Part shown: in pieces, positions 1 to 9,820 of the stretch
Numbering within the stretch: the first letter of the stretch is position 1
How the letters are laid out: each line of letters opens with the position of its first letter
NCBI GenBank assembly: GCA_902631395.1
Contig: CACOYM010000002.1
Coordinates: 124,001 to 188,000, forward strand
DNA length: 64,000 nucleotides
Origin: Halieaceae bacterium
Lineage (GTDB): Bacteria; Pseudomonadota; Gammaproteobacteria; Pseudomonadales; Halieaceae
Reading direction: 5' to 3'
Made by a program: the position numbers and the translations under genes
The notes under the pieces: model-generated
Told to the model about the DNA's origin: nothing
The model's input: the letters and a program-made list of their open reading frames with translations, nothing else
The model's database searches: none

Positions 1-1200
1 AGAGAAACTTATTCCTTGGAACAGCTGATTTTCACCAGCGGCCACCTGCCCAAGACGCTCGCGTGTTTGAAGATCCAGCACATCCCAGGCGCCAACACTC
101 TCTTTGTAGATAAGCTCAAGCGCTTCCGTAGATGCGATTGCCGGGTCAATGACTTTGGCCGAGGCCGATACCGCGCCTCGTGCGGTATCCGTAGACGCGA
201 CGAAACTTGATGACGTTCGGAATAAATCACCACCAAATTGGCCTTCTGCGTCGAGGCCGCTGCGATGAATTTTGTTGCTCTCACTTGAAAAGGTTTGAGC
301 CAAATGATCGAGGCCAACCCTAACGGGCCTGAGCACCTCTGCGCTCAGCGTCAACGCGCCTCCAATCAGGCCGCTAGGTGAGGTTGGCAAAGGGCGCGCC
401 ACACCGAAGGGGTCAAGCACCATGCGCAAGTCTGCGCCCGCAGACTTTTCGCTCGACATAACTCCGACAGGTCGACTCTCGGTGGGTGTAACGATCTCAA
501 AGCCTCGACCACTACCCCCAAAGTTAACGATGACCTGGCCATTCTGTAACTCTGTTACACCTAGCTTCGCAAACCCGGACATCTCTCTCAGCAGATTATC
601 GCGCTGGTCCAACAAACTGGGGGGCTGCTTGTCGACGCTATCTTTTCGATTGAGTTGCTCATTTACCCTCAACAGTTGCAATGAAAGGGCGTTGAGGTCG
701 TCTACGGCTTGGCGAAAATCCACTTCTGACTCTTCAGATATCTTGTCTACCTGCATCGACAAATCATTGAAGCGCACGGCGATCAATTCACCTGAGTTGA
801 TGAAGTCACCGCGCAATGCATTGGAGCGAGGGTCCGTACTCAGCTGCTCAGCCGCGTTGAAAAAGTCATCCATTGCATTAGCAAGACTAGCGCTCTCCGT
901 TGCAATCAAGTCCACAATGCGGTTAGCAAACTCAATGACGGGCTCAGTGACTTTTAGATCACTGGTCGCATCACGCAGAGAACGCTCGATGAACTCGTCG
1001 TAAGCACGTGAGACAGACTCTGCCTGAGCACCGGTACCGAAGCTAAAAACTCCTTCTTGAACGGGGAAGCTCTCGCTGACCGACAAAGCGCGCCGGGTGT
1101 ACCCCGGGGTATTGGTGTTGGCGATATTGTTACTGGTTGTCGAGAGCGCCTGCCGATAAGCATTTACCGCCCCGCTACCAATTGCGAGGATATCAACCAT
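1..1200 (-). CDS. flgK: Flagellar hook-associated protein 1 FlgK, N-terminal part (3' end outside window)
   Basis: Reverse-strand translation from ATG at 1200: MVDILAIGSGAVNAYRQALSTTSNNIANTNTPGYTRRALSV, the typical N-terminus of rod/hook/HAP proteins. It lies directly downstream of flgJ. Open to the window edge. Confidence 0.9.
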   Translation of the reverse strand, partial: MVDILAIGSGAVNAYRQALSTTSNNIANTNTPGYTRRALSVSESFPVQEGVFSFGTGAQAESVSRAYDEFIERSLRDATSDLKVTEPVIEFANRIVDLIATESASLANAMDDFFNAAEQLSTDPRSNALRGDFINSGELIAVRFNDLSMQVDKISEESEVDFRQAVDDLNALSLQLLRVNEQLNRKDSVDKQPPSLLDQRDNLLREMSGFAKLGVTELQNGQVIVNFGGSGRGFEIVTPTESRPVGVMSSEKSAGADLRMVLDPFGVARPLPTSPSGLIGGALTLSAEVLRPVRVGLDHLAQTFSSESNKIHRSGLDAEGQFGGDLFRTSSSFVASTDTARGAVSASAKVIDPAIASTEALELIYKESVGAWDVLDLQTRERLGQVAAGENQLFQGISFS

Positions 1201-1216
1201 CTATCGATGCCTCGCT

Positions 1217-1582
1217 TTAGCGCACAGAGGCAAGTGATTGATATTCACTCACCCCCATGCCTTTCCGTGCCGCAGCCAAGCCACCTGGATTTTCAAGCTG
1301 TCTCACCAGCCAATCGGTCATGCCGATTCCTTGAGACTGCGCCAAAGAAGTTGAAAGTTCGCCGTCAAACATTTCCTCGTAGCTGTCGCCCGCACTGGAA
1401 TTCCAAAGGCCACTCTTGAGCCCTTCACTAGCATTGCGCATAGACTTCAGCATCATTTGAATGAAAAACGCCTCAAACTGCTGGCCAACTTCACGGGCGG
1501 CAGACATTTGGTCCTTCTCAGCCTTCGCGCGCAGCTTGGCAAGCCCCTGAAAGTCGTTATGGTTTGAGACGACGAAATCCAT
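1217..1582 (-). CDS. flgJ: FlgJ-like rod-binding protein, single domain (no muramidase domain)
   Basis: 121 aa: GQQFEAFFIQMMLKSMRNA...YEEMFDGELSTSLAQSQGIGMTDWLVRQL, the rod-binding domain; located between flgI and flgK. Confidence 0.88.
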   Translation of the reverse strand: MDFVVSNHNDFQGLAKLRAKAEKDQMSAAREVGQQFEAFFIQMMLKSMRNASEGLKSGLWNSSAGDSYEEMFDGELSTSLAQSQGIGMTDWLVRQLENPGGLAAARKGMGVSEYQSLASVR

Positions 1583-2727
1583 CAGATCACCACCAGTTCT
1601 GCTTTCAAGCTTCCTGCACTCTTGAGTGCTTCAAGAACGGCGATAAGAGATGTCGTGGACGCTCCACTTTGCTGGATAGCATCTACGATGTCGCGCAGAT
1701 CCACCGTTTCTTCGATCATGCTCGTCTGGTTGGACTCATTGACCTCCACTGTTGAGTTGGCGACGTCTCGCGTCTCTACACCTTCGCCCCCTGTGAAAGG
1801 TGCCGGTTGTGACACTTCGTTCAAAGTAGACACACTGACGCTAACCGTGCCGTGTGAAACTGCCGCCGCTGAAATTTTGACCTGCTGGTTGATGACCACG
1901 GTCCCAGTTCTTGAATTGATTACAACCTTCGCCGCGGGTATTCCGGGTTGAACCTCTAGGTTCTCAATCATGCCCACGAAACTGACGCGCTCAGAGAGAC
2001 CTACTGGAGCGCGTACCGCAAGCGAGACACCGTCCATTGCGAAGGCCGTGCCATCGCCGAAAACTTCGTTGATCTTTTCTGTGATTGCAGCAGTAGTTGA
2101 AAAATCGTTGGCGTTGACGTTAAAAATCAGGTGATCGCTCTTGTCAAAGGAGTTATCGACTTGTCGCTCCACAGTGGCACCGTCAGGAATGCGGCCCGAT
2201 GTCGGAATGCCAATTTGCACGCTCGTGCCGTTCTGCTCCTCCATCACACCGGTGACAGTCAGAGGGCCTTGGGCGACCGCGTAAGTCTGGCCGTCAATAC
2301 CACGAAGTTCGGTCATCACTAGGTTACCGCCGCGCAGGCTGGTCGCCGTACCCAGCGCCGCCACATTAACGTCGACCACCTGACCGGGTTTAGCAAAGGG
2401 AGGCAGCGTCGCAGTCACCATGACCGCTGCAACATTGTCGACCTGTATGGGCCGACCACGGGACTGTGCAAGATCGTAATCATCGTAAGGATTCGTCGTG
2501 ACACCCAAGCTCTCTAGAATCGCCTTCAGGCTCTGGCCGGTAAAGGTTGGATCTTTACCATCACCTGTACCCGCCAGTCCGACGACTAGGCCGTAACCAA
2601 CTAGTTGATTGCCCCTAACGCCACCCACATTGGTCAAATCCTTAACGCGGTCAGCCAAGGCGGTATTAACAACCAGCGAAAGTAAAAGCCCTATCGCCAA
2701 ATTGAGAAGATTGCTTTTTTGTTTCAT
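1582..2727 (-). CDS. flgI: Flagellar P-ring protein FlgI
   Basis: DRVKDLTNVGGVRGNQLVGYGLVVGLAGTGDG... with signal peptide. Start taken as Met6 of the ORF (MKQKSNLL). Confidence 0.96.
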   Translation of the reverse strand: MKQKSNLLNLAIGLLLSLVVNTALADRVKDLTNVGGVRGNQLVGYGLVVGLAGTGDGKDPTFTGQSLKAILESLGVTTNPYDDYDLAQSRGRPIQVDNVAAVMVTATLPPFAKPGQVVDVNVAALGTATSLRGGNLVMTELRGIDGQTYAVAQGPLTVTGVMEEQNGTSVQIGIPTSGRIPDGATVERQVDNSFDKSDHLIFNVNANDFSTTAAITEKINEVFGDGTAFAMDGVSLAVRAPVGLSERVSFVGMIENLEVQPGIPAAKVVINSRTGTVVINQQVKISAAAVSHGTVSVSVSTLNEVSQPAPFTGGEGVETRDVANSTVEVNESNQTSMIEETVDLRDIVDAIQQSGASTTSLIAVLEALKSAGSLKAELVVI

Positions 2728-2742
2728 CAAAAGGCGCTCCAA

Positions 2743-3426
2743 TTAAAGCGGCCAGTACTTAAACAGTAGTTGCGTAATCCAGCCTGGCTGGGTAGATTCG
2801 GCCAAATTACCGGTGCCGCGGTACGAGATCTGAGCCTGTGCCATACGCATAGACGACACCGTGTTATCAGGCTGAACGTCTCGTGCACGCACGACGCCCC
2901 GAATCTGAATAAACTCAGCACCCTCAGTCAGGGAGAGCTGCTTTCGACCTTCGACAATCAGATTCCCGTTAGGCAGCACTTCCGCCACCATGGCGGTGAT
3001 TACACCAGACAGAGCGTTTGCTTGAGCAGCAGTGCCGACACCTTCGGTGCCAATCTCCGCAGTGTTCAGATTGATGTCGCCCCGCACGTCGCCCCAAAAA
3101 CCATTTGGGGACAGCAGCGAATTCGTCCAGGCACTACTGAGCGCATCATTATTTGATTTGCGCTCGGTAATCAGTGAGGAGTTCCGAGAAGCCTGTGTTG
3201 ACTCACTGAGAACAACGGTAATAATGTCGCCTACTCGCCACTGTCGCTGACCTTGGAAGAGCGACATGTGCATGCTGTTACCCAGAATCGAACCTGTAGG
3301 CAGCGAATCAGCCGCTGGCTCAAGCGGCCGGATGGGCGCAAAGTCACTGTTGTCCTCGAGAGGCGGCTTAGACGCACACGCGCCGAGAGCCAGAGTGAAG
3401 AGCAAGAAGACTGTTAAACGCATCAT
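2743..3426 (-). CDS. flgH: Flagellar L-ring lipoprotein FlgH
   Basis: Lipobox LALGACAS; GDIITVVLSESTQASRNSS; SYRGTGNLAESTQPGWITQLLFKYWPL. Confidence 0.96.
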   Translation of the reverse strand: MMRLTVFLLFTLALGACASKPPLEDNSDFAPIRPLEPAADSLPTGSILGNSMHMSLFQGQRQWRVGDIITVVLSESTQASRNSSLITERKSNNDALSSAWTNSLLSPNGFWGDVRGDINLNTAEIGTEGVGTAAQANALSGVITAMVAEVLPNGNLIVEGRKQLSLTEGAEFIQIRGVVRARDVQPDNTVSSMRMAQAQISYRGTGNLAESTQPGWITQLLFKYWPL

Positions 3427-3438
3427 TGAATCAACTCA

Positions 3439-4224
3439 TTACAGATTCTGGTTCAGGAAGCGCAGCATGCCGTCCGCAGCAGAGATCGCCTTGGAGTTCA
3501 CCTCGTAGGCCCGCTGTGTTTCAATCATGCTGACCATTTCGGCCACTACGTTCACATTCGACGCCTCGAGGGAGCCCTGAGCCAGTTCGCCAAAACCGGC
3601 AAGACCCGGCGTACCGACCTCAACAGGGCCACTGGCCGTTGTCTCGCGGTAAAGGTTTCGGCCAATAGGCTGCAACCCAGCCTCATTAATAAAACGTGAC
3701 ACCTGAATCGTACCGATCTGGCTGCTGCCGCCGCCACCGGCCAACTCAACGCTAACGGTGCCGTCACGACCAATCGTGATTGCCGCAGCATTGTTGGGGA
3801 TGTTGACTGCAGGGACTAACTGCTGACCATTAGCCGTCACAATCTGGCCTTGGTCGTTCAACTTGAATGATCCGTCCCGGGTGTAAGCAAACGTACCGTC
3901 TGCTTGCAAAATCTGAAACATGCCTCTGCCGAGAATCGCCACGTCCAGCGCGTTCTCGGTTGACATCATGTTGCCTTGCTCGTGCAACTTCTCAGTTGCG
4001 ATGATACGAGAGCCCGTTCCCATCATTAAGCCTGTAGGTGCGATAGTCTGTGCATCGGCTGACGCCCCGGGCTGGCGGATATTCTGATAGAGCAGATCCT
4101 CGAAGACCGCCCGATCCCGCTTGAATGCAACGGTGTTAACGTTTGCAAGATTGTTGGCAATCACAGTCATGCGGCGCTGTTGCGCTGTCAGACCCGTCTT
4201 AGCTACCCAAACTGAGGCGTCCAT
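3439..4224 (-). CDS. flgG: Flagellar distal rod protein FlgG
   Basis: WVAKTGLTAQQRRMTVIANNLANVNTVAFKRDRAVFEDLLYQNIRQPGA; C-terminal VVAEMVSMIETQRAYEVNSKAISAADGMLRFLNQNL. Confidence 0.97.
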   Translation of the reverse strand: MDASVWVAKTGLTAQQRRMTVIANNLANVNTVAFKRDRAVFEDLLYQNIRQPGASADAQTIAPTGLMMGTGSRIIATEKLHEQGNMMSTENALDVAILGRGMFQILQADGTFAYTRDGSFKLNDQGQIVTANGQQLVPAVNIPNNAAAITIGRDGTVSVELAGGGGSSQIGTIQVSRFINEAGLQPIGRNLYRETTASGPVEVGTPGLAGFGELAQGSLEASNVNVVAEMVSMIETQRAYEVNSKAISAADGMLRFLNQNL

Positions 4225-4243
4225 CTTTTACTCTCCTTTTCGA

Positions 4244-5008
4244 CTACGCGTACTTCATCATGGTGGTACCGGAGTCATCCAATTCCTTCATTTCACTAAT
4301 CATTTTGATCTTGATCTCGAATGATCGAGACATATCCATAAAGCTCACAAGCTGCTCCGCTACGTTTATCGAGGATCCCTCCAGCGAACCGGGGTTGACC
4401 GAGGGAGGGTTAGGTCCCCCTTCAAAGTCTCCGCCTTTTCCCCGAGCTGTGATGGTCTCGTAGAGGCCGTCAACCCGACGAACCATGCGCACACCTGTCG
4501 CATCGCGTAACAAAAGATTGCCTACAATAGTGGGCGGTGCATCAGGCTGAACAGGGTCTGTTGCCGTCACAGTGCCATCATCCGTAATCGATAGTTCGAC
4601 ACCGACGGGAGCGGTGATAGGTGCGCCACCCTCACCCAAAACTACATGTCCATTAGCAGTGGAGAGAAAGCCAGCTTGGTCGATAGTCAGATCGCCCCTG
4701 CGAGTAAATGCCACCTGCCCATTGGGCGCTTGAACACCCAGTAACGTGGAACCCGTCAGATAGATATCGAGTTTGCGACCAGTAGCAATTAAAGGTCCCT
4801 GATCAATCACCAGCTCGTCATTAGAGCGGTTCATGGGCACAAACCGTGACCCGAAACCAGGACCTGCGACCTGAGAGGTTTCGGTAGCAAACTCGAAAGT
4901 CTGCTTGAAACCTACAGTCGAAGCATTGGCCAGAGCGTTGGCGTGCTTCAGCTTCATGTTATTGAGCTGCTTCAGTGACGCCATTGCGGTGAAGATTAAA
5001 CGATCCAT
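4244..5008 (-). CDS. flgF: Flagellar proximal rod protein FlgF
   Basis: MDRLIFTAMASLKQLNNMKLKHANALANASTVGFKQ; located between flgG and flgE. Confidence 0.93.
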   Translation of the reverse strand: MDRLIFTAMASLKQLNNMKLKHANALANASTVGFKQTFEFATETSQVAGPGFGSRFVPMNRSNDELVIDQGPLIATGRKLDIYLTGSTLLGVQAPNGQVAFTRRGDLTIDQAGFLSTANGHVVLGEGGAPITAPVGVELSITDDGTVTATDPVQPDAPPTIVGNLLLRDATGVRMVRRVDGLYETITARGKGGDFEGGPNPPSVNPGSLEGSSINVAEQLVSFMDMSRSFEIKIKMISEMKELDDSGTTMMKYA

Positions 5009-5027
5009 TGCGACTTATGCCCTACTG

Positions 5028-8000
5028 TTAACCACGCATGTTGATAATGGTTTGCGTCAAGGTCGAACTGGTCTCGATGGCCTTCGCATTCGCCTGGAAG
5101 TTTCGCTGGGCGGTGATCAGTGCTACCAGCTCAGCGGTCAGGTCGACGTTGGATCGCTCTGTTGCACCTGCACGGATTGTTCCAAATCCAGCTGCACCCG
5201 GCTCACCCAACTTTGCCTCTCCCGACTGTGAGGTCGCGGTGAAACCACTGTTACCCACCTGTCTTAGCCCTTTCGGCGTCGCGAAGTTCGCCAAGATAAT
5301 CTTACCGAGAGACTTCTGCGAACCATTGGAGTAGCTGGCCACGACAAGTCCGTCTTCACCAATGTTCACGCCCACCAAATCACCTTCCGGCGCGCCGTTC
5401 TGAGATTGGTTTAGTACCGCAAAGGGGCTGTTGAACTGAGTGCTGCCTGCGTAGTCAACGTTGATATCGTTACCAATAATAGTTGCAGACTTCAGTATTG
5501 ACTCACCAACCGGCGATACCAAGGTGCCGCTGGTATCGAAGGTAAGCTCACCGCGGTCTAAGAAAATCGGGCTCCAATTCGGAATGTCATTTTCGTCAAA
5601 TGTTCCCTTATCGGTAGTCTCTAAGTACTCACCCTGACGATCCTGATACACATACAGTGGTGTAGTACCCTGAGTGTCTGGCGATAGACGAATGTAAGTT
5701 GATGTTGTGCCGAAAGCAGGCTCAACGTCCTCAAGACCAAAGTCGGCAGAGCCAGCTACCTGCAAGAAAGATTCATCCGTTGCAGTAGATCCAGTGAAAG
5801 TAAGCGAACTTGACTCACTATTGAATTCTACGCGCACACCGGATACCTGGCGGCCTAGCTTGTCAGCCATGAGGTTAATTTTGTCCTGCAGCTCGGTAGT
5901 AAAGTCACCGACTGAATACTGGCCCACGTCGAGTAAGATCTGAGCCGAGATGTTGTCTACGATTACCGTCATAGAGCGATTGTCTTCGGTAACTTCAAAG
6001 GGCTTCGACGGATCGATCCCCATCTGATTACCTTGCACTACCGCAGGGTTGGAATCCTGCCCGCGCACTGCCGGTCGGTTAGCTACCGCGGAAAGCGCCT
6101 CTGCAACCGAAATTGTATTTTCACTCTCGGGGGTTCCTTGATCGACACCAAGGCCAAAAAGCTCCTCGCCAGTGGCGTTTGCAGTATCGGCGTTACCGTT
6201 TGCATCTAGCGTGGCGACGTTCCTAATTGCAATACTGGAGCCATCACCAGTGGTCCCGGAGGAGACGACAAAGCTCCCATCCAAGAACGCTACTCTAATG
6301 CCATAGCGCTGGTTCCGAAGCTCTTGGATGTTATCCCCAGCAGGAATCATCGTCGTGGTCAACACAATTGCCTTATCACCGTCAGCGGAAGCAAGTGCTG
6401 TCGAACTGGATACAAGAGCTGCGTCGCGATCTTGCGCTGTAGCGCCAGCGGCAAGCGCCAAGTTAGTGGCACCGAATAACTCGTTGTTTACTGCCGCGTC
6501 TGTACTCAAGTGAATTGTGTCGTCACCAGACTGTGTGAGGCGCATCGCTTGGCGCGCGAAGTCATATTCAAACTTGAGATCGCCAAAGGTTCGGGTCGTT
6601 GCGGCGCCACCCGCGACGTTGCCAGCGGTGCCCGCACCAGTCGGCGTGTCGAGGGTACCATCACCATCTATGTCATAACCGCTGGCGAAAAATTTGTTGA
6701 GCGCGTAAGCAAACTCCTCAGGGGTAACCATGGTGCCATTGTCACCAGACATCACAATATCGCCGGCTGCTATTGCTGCACCAATTACGCTGCCCACGTC
6801 CACTTGCAATAAACTTTGATTGCTCTCACCGAGGTCACGCGTTATGTCGAGGGTCACGCCACTCGAAGCTGGAGGGACAGCTGCGCCGTTCCAGTAAGCG
6901 GACACGTCGAAGTTTTTGCCATCGCCAAACCGCTCCTGAATTACCTTTTGGAGTTCATCAGCGATTTCCTGACCGGATAGCTCATTGGTTCCCGTTTTGT
7001 CTACCAAATGCTCAAGACCGATGCTCACAAAATCTGAGCCGTCTACGCTGATTTGCAGTAAATCACGAAGATCAGTTCGGCTCTTGCCAGAGAGGTCCAA
7101 GCCGTTAGATCCACCTGCTAATGATAAGGCGGCAACATCTTCCGGTGATGCAGCCCGCAGCTGCAATGCAGCGGGTGTTGACTGAATAGGGTCCGAAAGC
7201 ATGTCGAAAGAGAACTTCCGATACACTGTGCCCTGAGTCACCAAAAACTCTGAGCTGTTTGACGCAGTCTTTTGCAGAAACTCCAGTTCAGATTCGGTTT
7301 TGATCTCGCCATACTTGTTAACGAAAAACTTATCACCGCCACTGTCCGACGCCTGAATCAGAGCAGGGTTGACAATCTCACCATCGATGTAGACATGAGT
7401 CTGCCACTTGTTAAGGGGGTTCTCGGAAGTCGCAGCCTGCGTCTTAACGTAATACACCGTTGCAAGGTGCTGTGAACCAGAAGCGCCGAAGACCGTCAAA
7501 GAAGTGGTTCTGTGGTAGGTCTCTGGCTTGTTGGGGTTAAAAATTTCCGTGATTGGCTCAACGCCGGATGGCAGATTCAATCCTAGCTCTACTTCGGTAG
7601 TAGCACGAAATTCTGAAACCGTCTGCCGCGGAATCGCCAAGGCAGAGGGGGGTTGGCTAAAATCAGCTTTGTTGGTTGAGTCCACTGGCAGGGAGAGCAA
7701 CGCCTGACCCGCGGAGTTCACCATTTGGTTTTGCTCATTAAGCATGAACTGGCCGTTTCGGGTGAAAGTCCGGCTGCCATCAGACGACTGTAGAGGAAAA
7801 AAACCATCTCCAGTAATAGCAAGGTCCAGCGAGTTCGCAGAGAACTGGACAAAGCCCTGACTAAACTCCTGTGCTACCTCCTTCAATGCAACACCCTGGC
7901 CTACAACCGCCGCAGCGCGCTGCAGAGGTGAGGTAGCAAAAATGTCACCGAAAGATGCAGTAGAGCGCTTGAAACCCGCCGTTGCCGAGTTAGCGATGTT

Positions 8001-8066
8001 GTTGGACGTAACAGCCAGCTCAGTTGTTGCTGCGTTTAATCCGGTGAGAGAAGTGTAAAACGACAT
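5028..8066 (-). CDS. flgE: Flagellar hook protein FlgE, unusually long (1012 aa)
   Basis: N-term MSFYTSLTGLNAATTELAVTSNNIANSATAGFKRS; C-term NVDLTAELVALITAQRNFQANAKAIETSSTLTQTIINMRG. Confidence 0.95.
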   Translation of the reverse strand: MSFYTSLTGLNAATTELAVTSNNIANSATAGFKRSTASFGDIFATSPLQRAAAVVGQGVALKEVAQEFSQGFVQFSANSLDLAITGDGFFPLQSSDGSRTFTRNGQFMLNEQNQMVNSAGQALLSLPVDSTNKADFSQPPSALAIPRQTVSEFRATTEVELGLNLPSGVEPITEIFNPNKPETYHRTTSLTVFGASGSQHLATVYYVKTQAATSENPLNKWQTHVYIDGEIVNPALIQASDSGGDKFFVNKYGEIKTESELEFLQKTASNSSEFLVTQGTVYRKFSFDMLSDPIQSTPAALQLRAASPEDVAALSLAGGSNGLDLSGKSRTDLRDLLQISVDGSDFVSIGLEHLVDKTGTNELSGQEIADELQKVIQERFGDGKNFDVSAYWNGAAVPPASSGVTLDITRDLGESNQSLLQVDVGSVIGAAIAAGDIVMSGDNGTMVTPEEFAYALNKFFASGYDIDGDGTLDTPTGAGTAGNVAGGAATTRTFGDLKFEYDFARQAMRLTQSGDDTIHLSTDAAVNNELFGATNLALAAGATAQDRDAALVSSSTALASADGDKAIVLTTTMIPAGDNIQELRNQRYGIRVAFLDGSFVVSSGTTGDGSSIAIRNVATLDANGNADTANATGEELFGLGVDQGTPESENTISVAEALSAVANRPAVRGQDSNPAVVQGNQMGIDPSKPFEVTEDNRSMTVIVDNISAQILLDVGQYSVGDFTTELQDKINLMADKLGRQVSGVRVEFNSESSSLTFTGSTATDESFLQVAGSADFGLEDVEPAFGTTSTYIRLSPDTQGTTPLYVYQDRQGEYLETTDKGTFDENDIPNWSPIFLDRGELTFDTSGTLVSPVGESILKSATIIGNDINVDYAGSTQFNSPFAVLNQSQNGAPEGDLVGVNIGEDGLVVASYSNGSQKSLGKIILANFATPKGLRQVGNSGFTATSQSGEAKLGEPGAAGFGTIRAGATERSNVDLTAELVALITAQRNFQANAKAIETSSTLTQTIINMRG

Positions 8067-8084
8067 GTCTCAGCTCCTGCTAAA

Positions 8085-8771
8085 TTATTCTGCGATGGTT
8101 TGAATTTCGGCTAGCGACACCGTGTTACCCCCCAACAACTGGAGGTCCAGTTGCTGACCGGCCGGGTTCCATGAGACGCTGCTGACAGTCTCAAGAATCG
8201 ATACGGGCGCTATCTGCATGCGGCCATCCACGATGGCGCTTGCGGTAATTTGATAGGTGTCGACAGGCATCTGGTTTCCATCAGAATCCTGCCCAGACCA
8301 AGCGAAACGATGCTCGCCAGGCTCTAGCTCACCGACGTTCTGCCTGAACACCAGCTCGCCGTCTTTGTTATAGACGCTCATCGTCAGCATGTCCGCTCCC
8401 TCCTGCAGGCTGACCAGCGTCTCTGTCGGTCTAGCGCCACCGCCCTGACCAAACCCGCCTGCTATTGCAACGCGCTTGCCAACCAGAGTCGACCCAGTCA
8501 ACAACGACTGCTCTCTTAGATTCCCGACGAGAGTTTCCAGAGACGCTTGCATACCCTTGATGCCCTCAACTGAGGAGAACTGAGCCAACTGTGCTACGAA
8601 AGCCTCGTTCTCCATCGGGTCCAGAGGGTTCTGATTCTTCAGCTGCGCTGTGAACAACTGCAGAAACGCGTCGCGGCCGAGCATGTCTCCATCGTCGCCA
8701 TCTTTGTAGATCGCGTTAGCTTGCTGAGCGTTGTACTGCTCGGTGGTGAGAATAGAATCAATAGCTGACAC
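8085..8771 (-). CDS. flgD: Flagellar hook assembly scaffold FlgD
   Basis: LGRDAFLQLFTAQLKNQNPLDPMENEAFVAQLAQFSSVEGI. Confidence 0.96.
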   Translation of the reverse strand: MSAIDSILTTEQYNAQQANAIYKDGDDGDMLGRDAFLQLFTAQLKNQNPLDPMENEAFVAQLAQFSSVEGIKGMQASLETLVGNLREQSLLTGSTLVGKRVAIAGGFGQGGGARPTETLVSLQEGADMLTMSVYNKDGELVFRQNVGELEPGEHRFAWSGQDSDGNQMPVDTYQITASAIVDGRMQIAPVSILETVSSVSWNPAGQQLDLQLLGGNTVSLAEIQTIAE

Positions 8772-8793
8772 GTATAAGTCTCCTGTCCTCTGG

Positions 8794-9219
8794 TTACGAC
8801 TTCATTACTTCCAGCGTTCGCATCATCATCTGCTTCGCTGTGTTCACGACTTCGATGTTGTTCCGGTAGGAGCGGGCAGCGGCAGTCATCTCGACCATTT
8901 CCGCTACCTCATTCACGTTGCTTTGATAGACGTATCCGTCAGCATCGGCGGATGGGTTACCGGGATCGTAAGATCTAGGCGAGGGCGTCGGGTCATCTGT
9001 AACGTTTCCGATATGAATAGACCCTGCGTAGCGGGTCTGCTCCCCCATCGCTTGATCAGCCAGCAACGTGCGAAAAACGACGCGCTTGGCCTTATATGCA
9101 CCTTCAGCCGTATCAGAGGTATTAGCCGCGTTAGCCAGGTTAGACGCCGTGGTATTCATACGGACCAGCTGCGCCGCGAGTGCGCTGCCTGCAATCCCGA
9201 ATACTTTATCCATGGACAT
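8794..9219 (-). CDS. flgC: Flagellar rod protein FlgC
   Basis: FGIAGSALAAQLVRMNTTASNLANAANT...YVYQSNVNEVAEMVEMTAAARSYRNNIEVVNTAKQMMMRTLEV. Confidence 0.96.
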   Translation of the reverse strand: MSMDKVFGIAGSALAAQLVRMNTTASNLANAANTSDTAEGAYKAKRVVFRTLLADQAMGEQTRYAGSIHIGNVTDDPTPSPRSYDPGNPSADADGYVYQSNVNEVAEMVEMTAAARSYRNNIEVVNTAKQMMMRTLEVMKS

Positions 9220-9222
9220 GCT

Positions 9223-9600
9223 TTACTCTCCTTTTAACGCGCGTTTATAGGCAGAAACCCTGCCCTGCAGAAAATCCAGCGTTGCTTGATACTCCACCGC
9301 TGCCTTACCAAACTTGGCCTGCTCAAGACCAATCTCGACCGTATTGCCATCCACAGCAGGGTTGTAAGGAATGGTGAAAACTTCACCGTTATCGGAATGG
9401 CCTGGACCGCGCCAGTGGCGGGCGTGGGTCGCGTTCATGCTGCCCACACCGAGCTGCCAGCCCAGCACAGCCCGAAAATCGACGTCTTTTGCCTTGAAAC
9501 CAGGCGTGTCAGCGTTAGCAATGTTGGTAGACAAGACCTCCATCCTGCGTGCTTTAAGCTGCAGGGCATCTGCGTGAATACCAAAAAGCGTGTCCAACAT
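9223..9600 (-). CDS. flgB: Flagellar rod protein FlgB
   Basis: MLDTLFGIHADALQLKARRMEVLSTNIANADTPGFKAKDVDF. The internal Met at 9600 is preferred over the ORF-track Met at 9735 because the sigma-54 motif at 9640-9655 lies inside the longer ORF. Confidence 0.94.
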   Translation of the reverse strand: MLDTLFGIHADALQLKARRMEVLSTNIANADTPGFKAKDVDFRAVLGWQLGVGSMNATHARHWRGPGHSDNGEVFTIPYNPAVDGNTVEIGLEQAKFGKAAVEYQATLDFLQGRVSAYKRALKGE

Positions 9601-9639
9601 GTCTGCCAACCAACGGTTGTAACTATTCACGTGAGGTTC

Positions 9640-9655
9640 AGCAGAAAACGTGCCA
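9640..9655 (-). promoter_or_regulatory. Candidate sigma-54 promoter of the flgB operon
   Basis: Reverse strand TGGCACGTTTTCTGCT: GG-N10-GC spacing, near the -24/-12 consensus TGGCACG-N4-TTGC, about 40 nt upstream of the flgB ATG. Confidence 0.8.
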
Positions 9656-9820
9656 AAAACAATATGTGATTGTTTTATATGACTTTTATAGAAGTGTCGC
9701 CCCGACGAGGCTCTCATATCAACAAGTAGCGGCAAAAGTATGCCGGTGGTTGAAAACCGGCTTATTAGTCATACTTTCACAGTTATTAGCTTACTCATAA
9801 CAGAAATGGCGGGGAGCGAG

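Noticed and set aside
422-1003. 193-aa + strand ORF
   Set aside because: Antisense to flgK with biased composition and no recognisable motif; shadow ORF.
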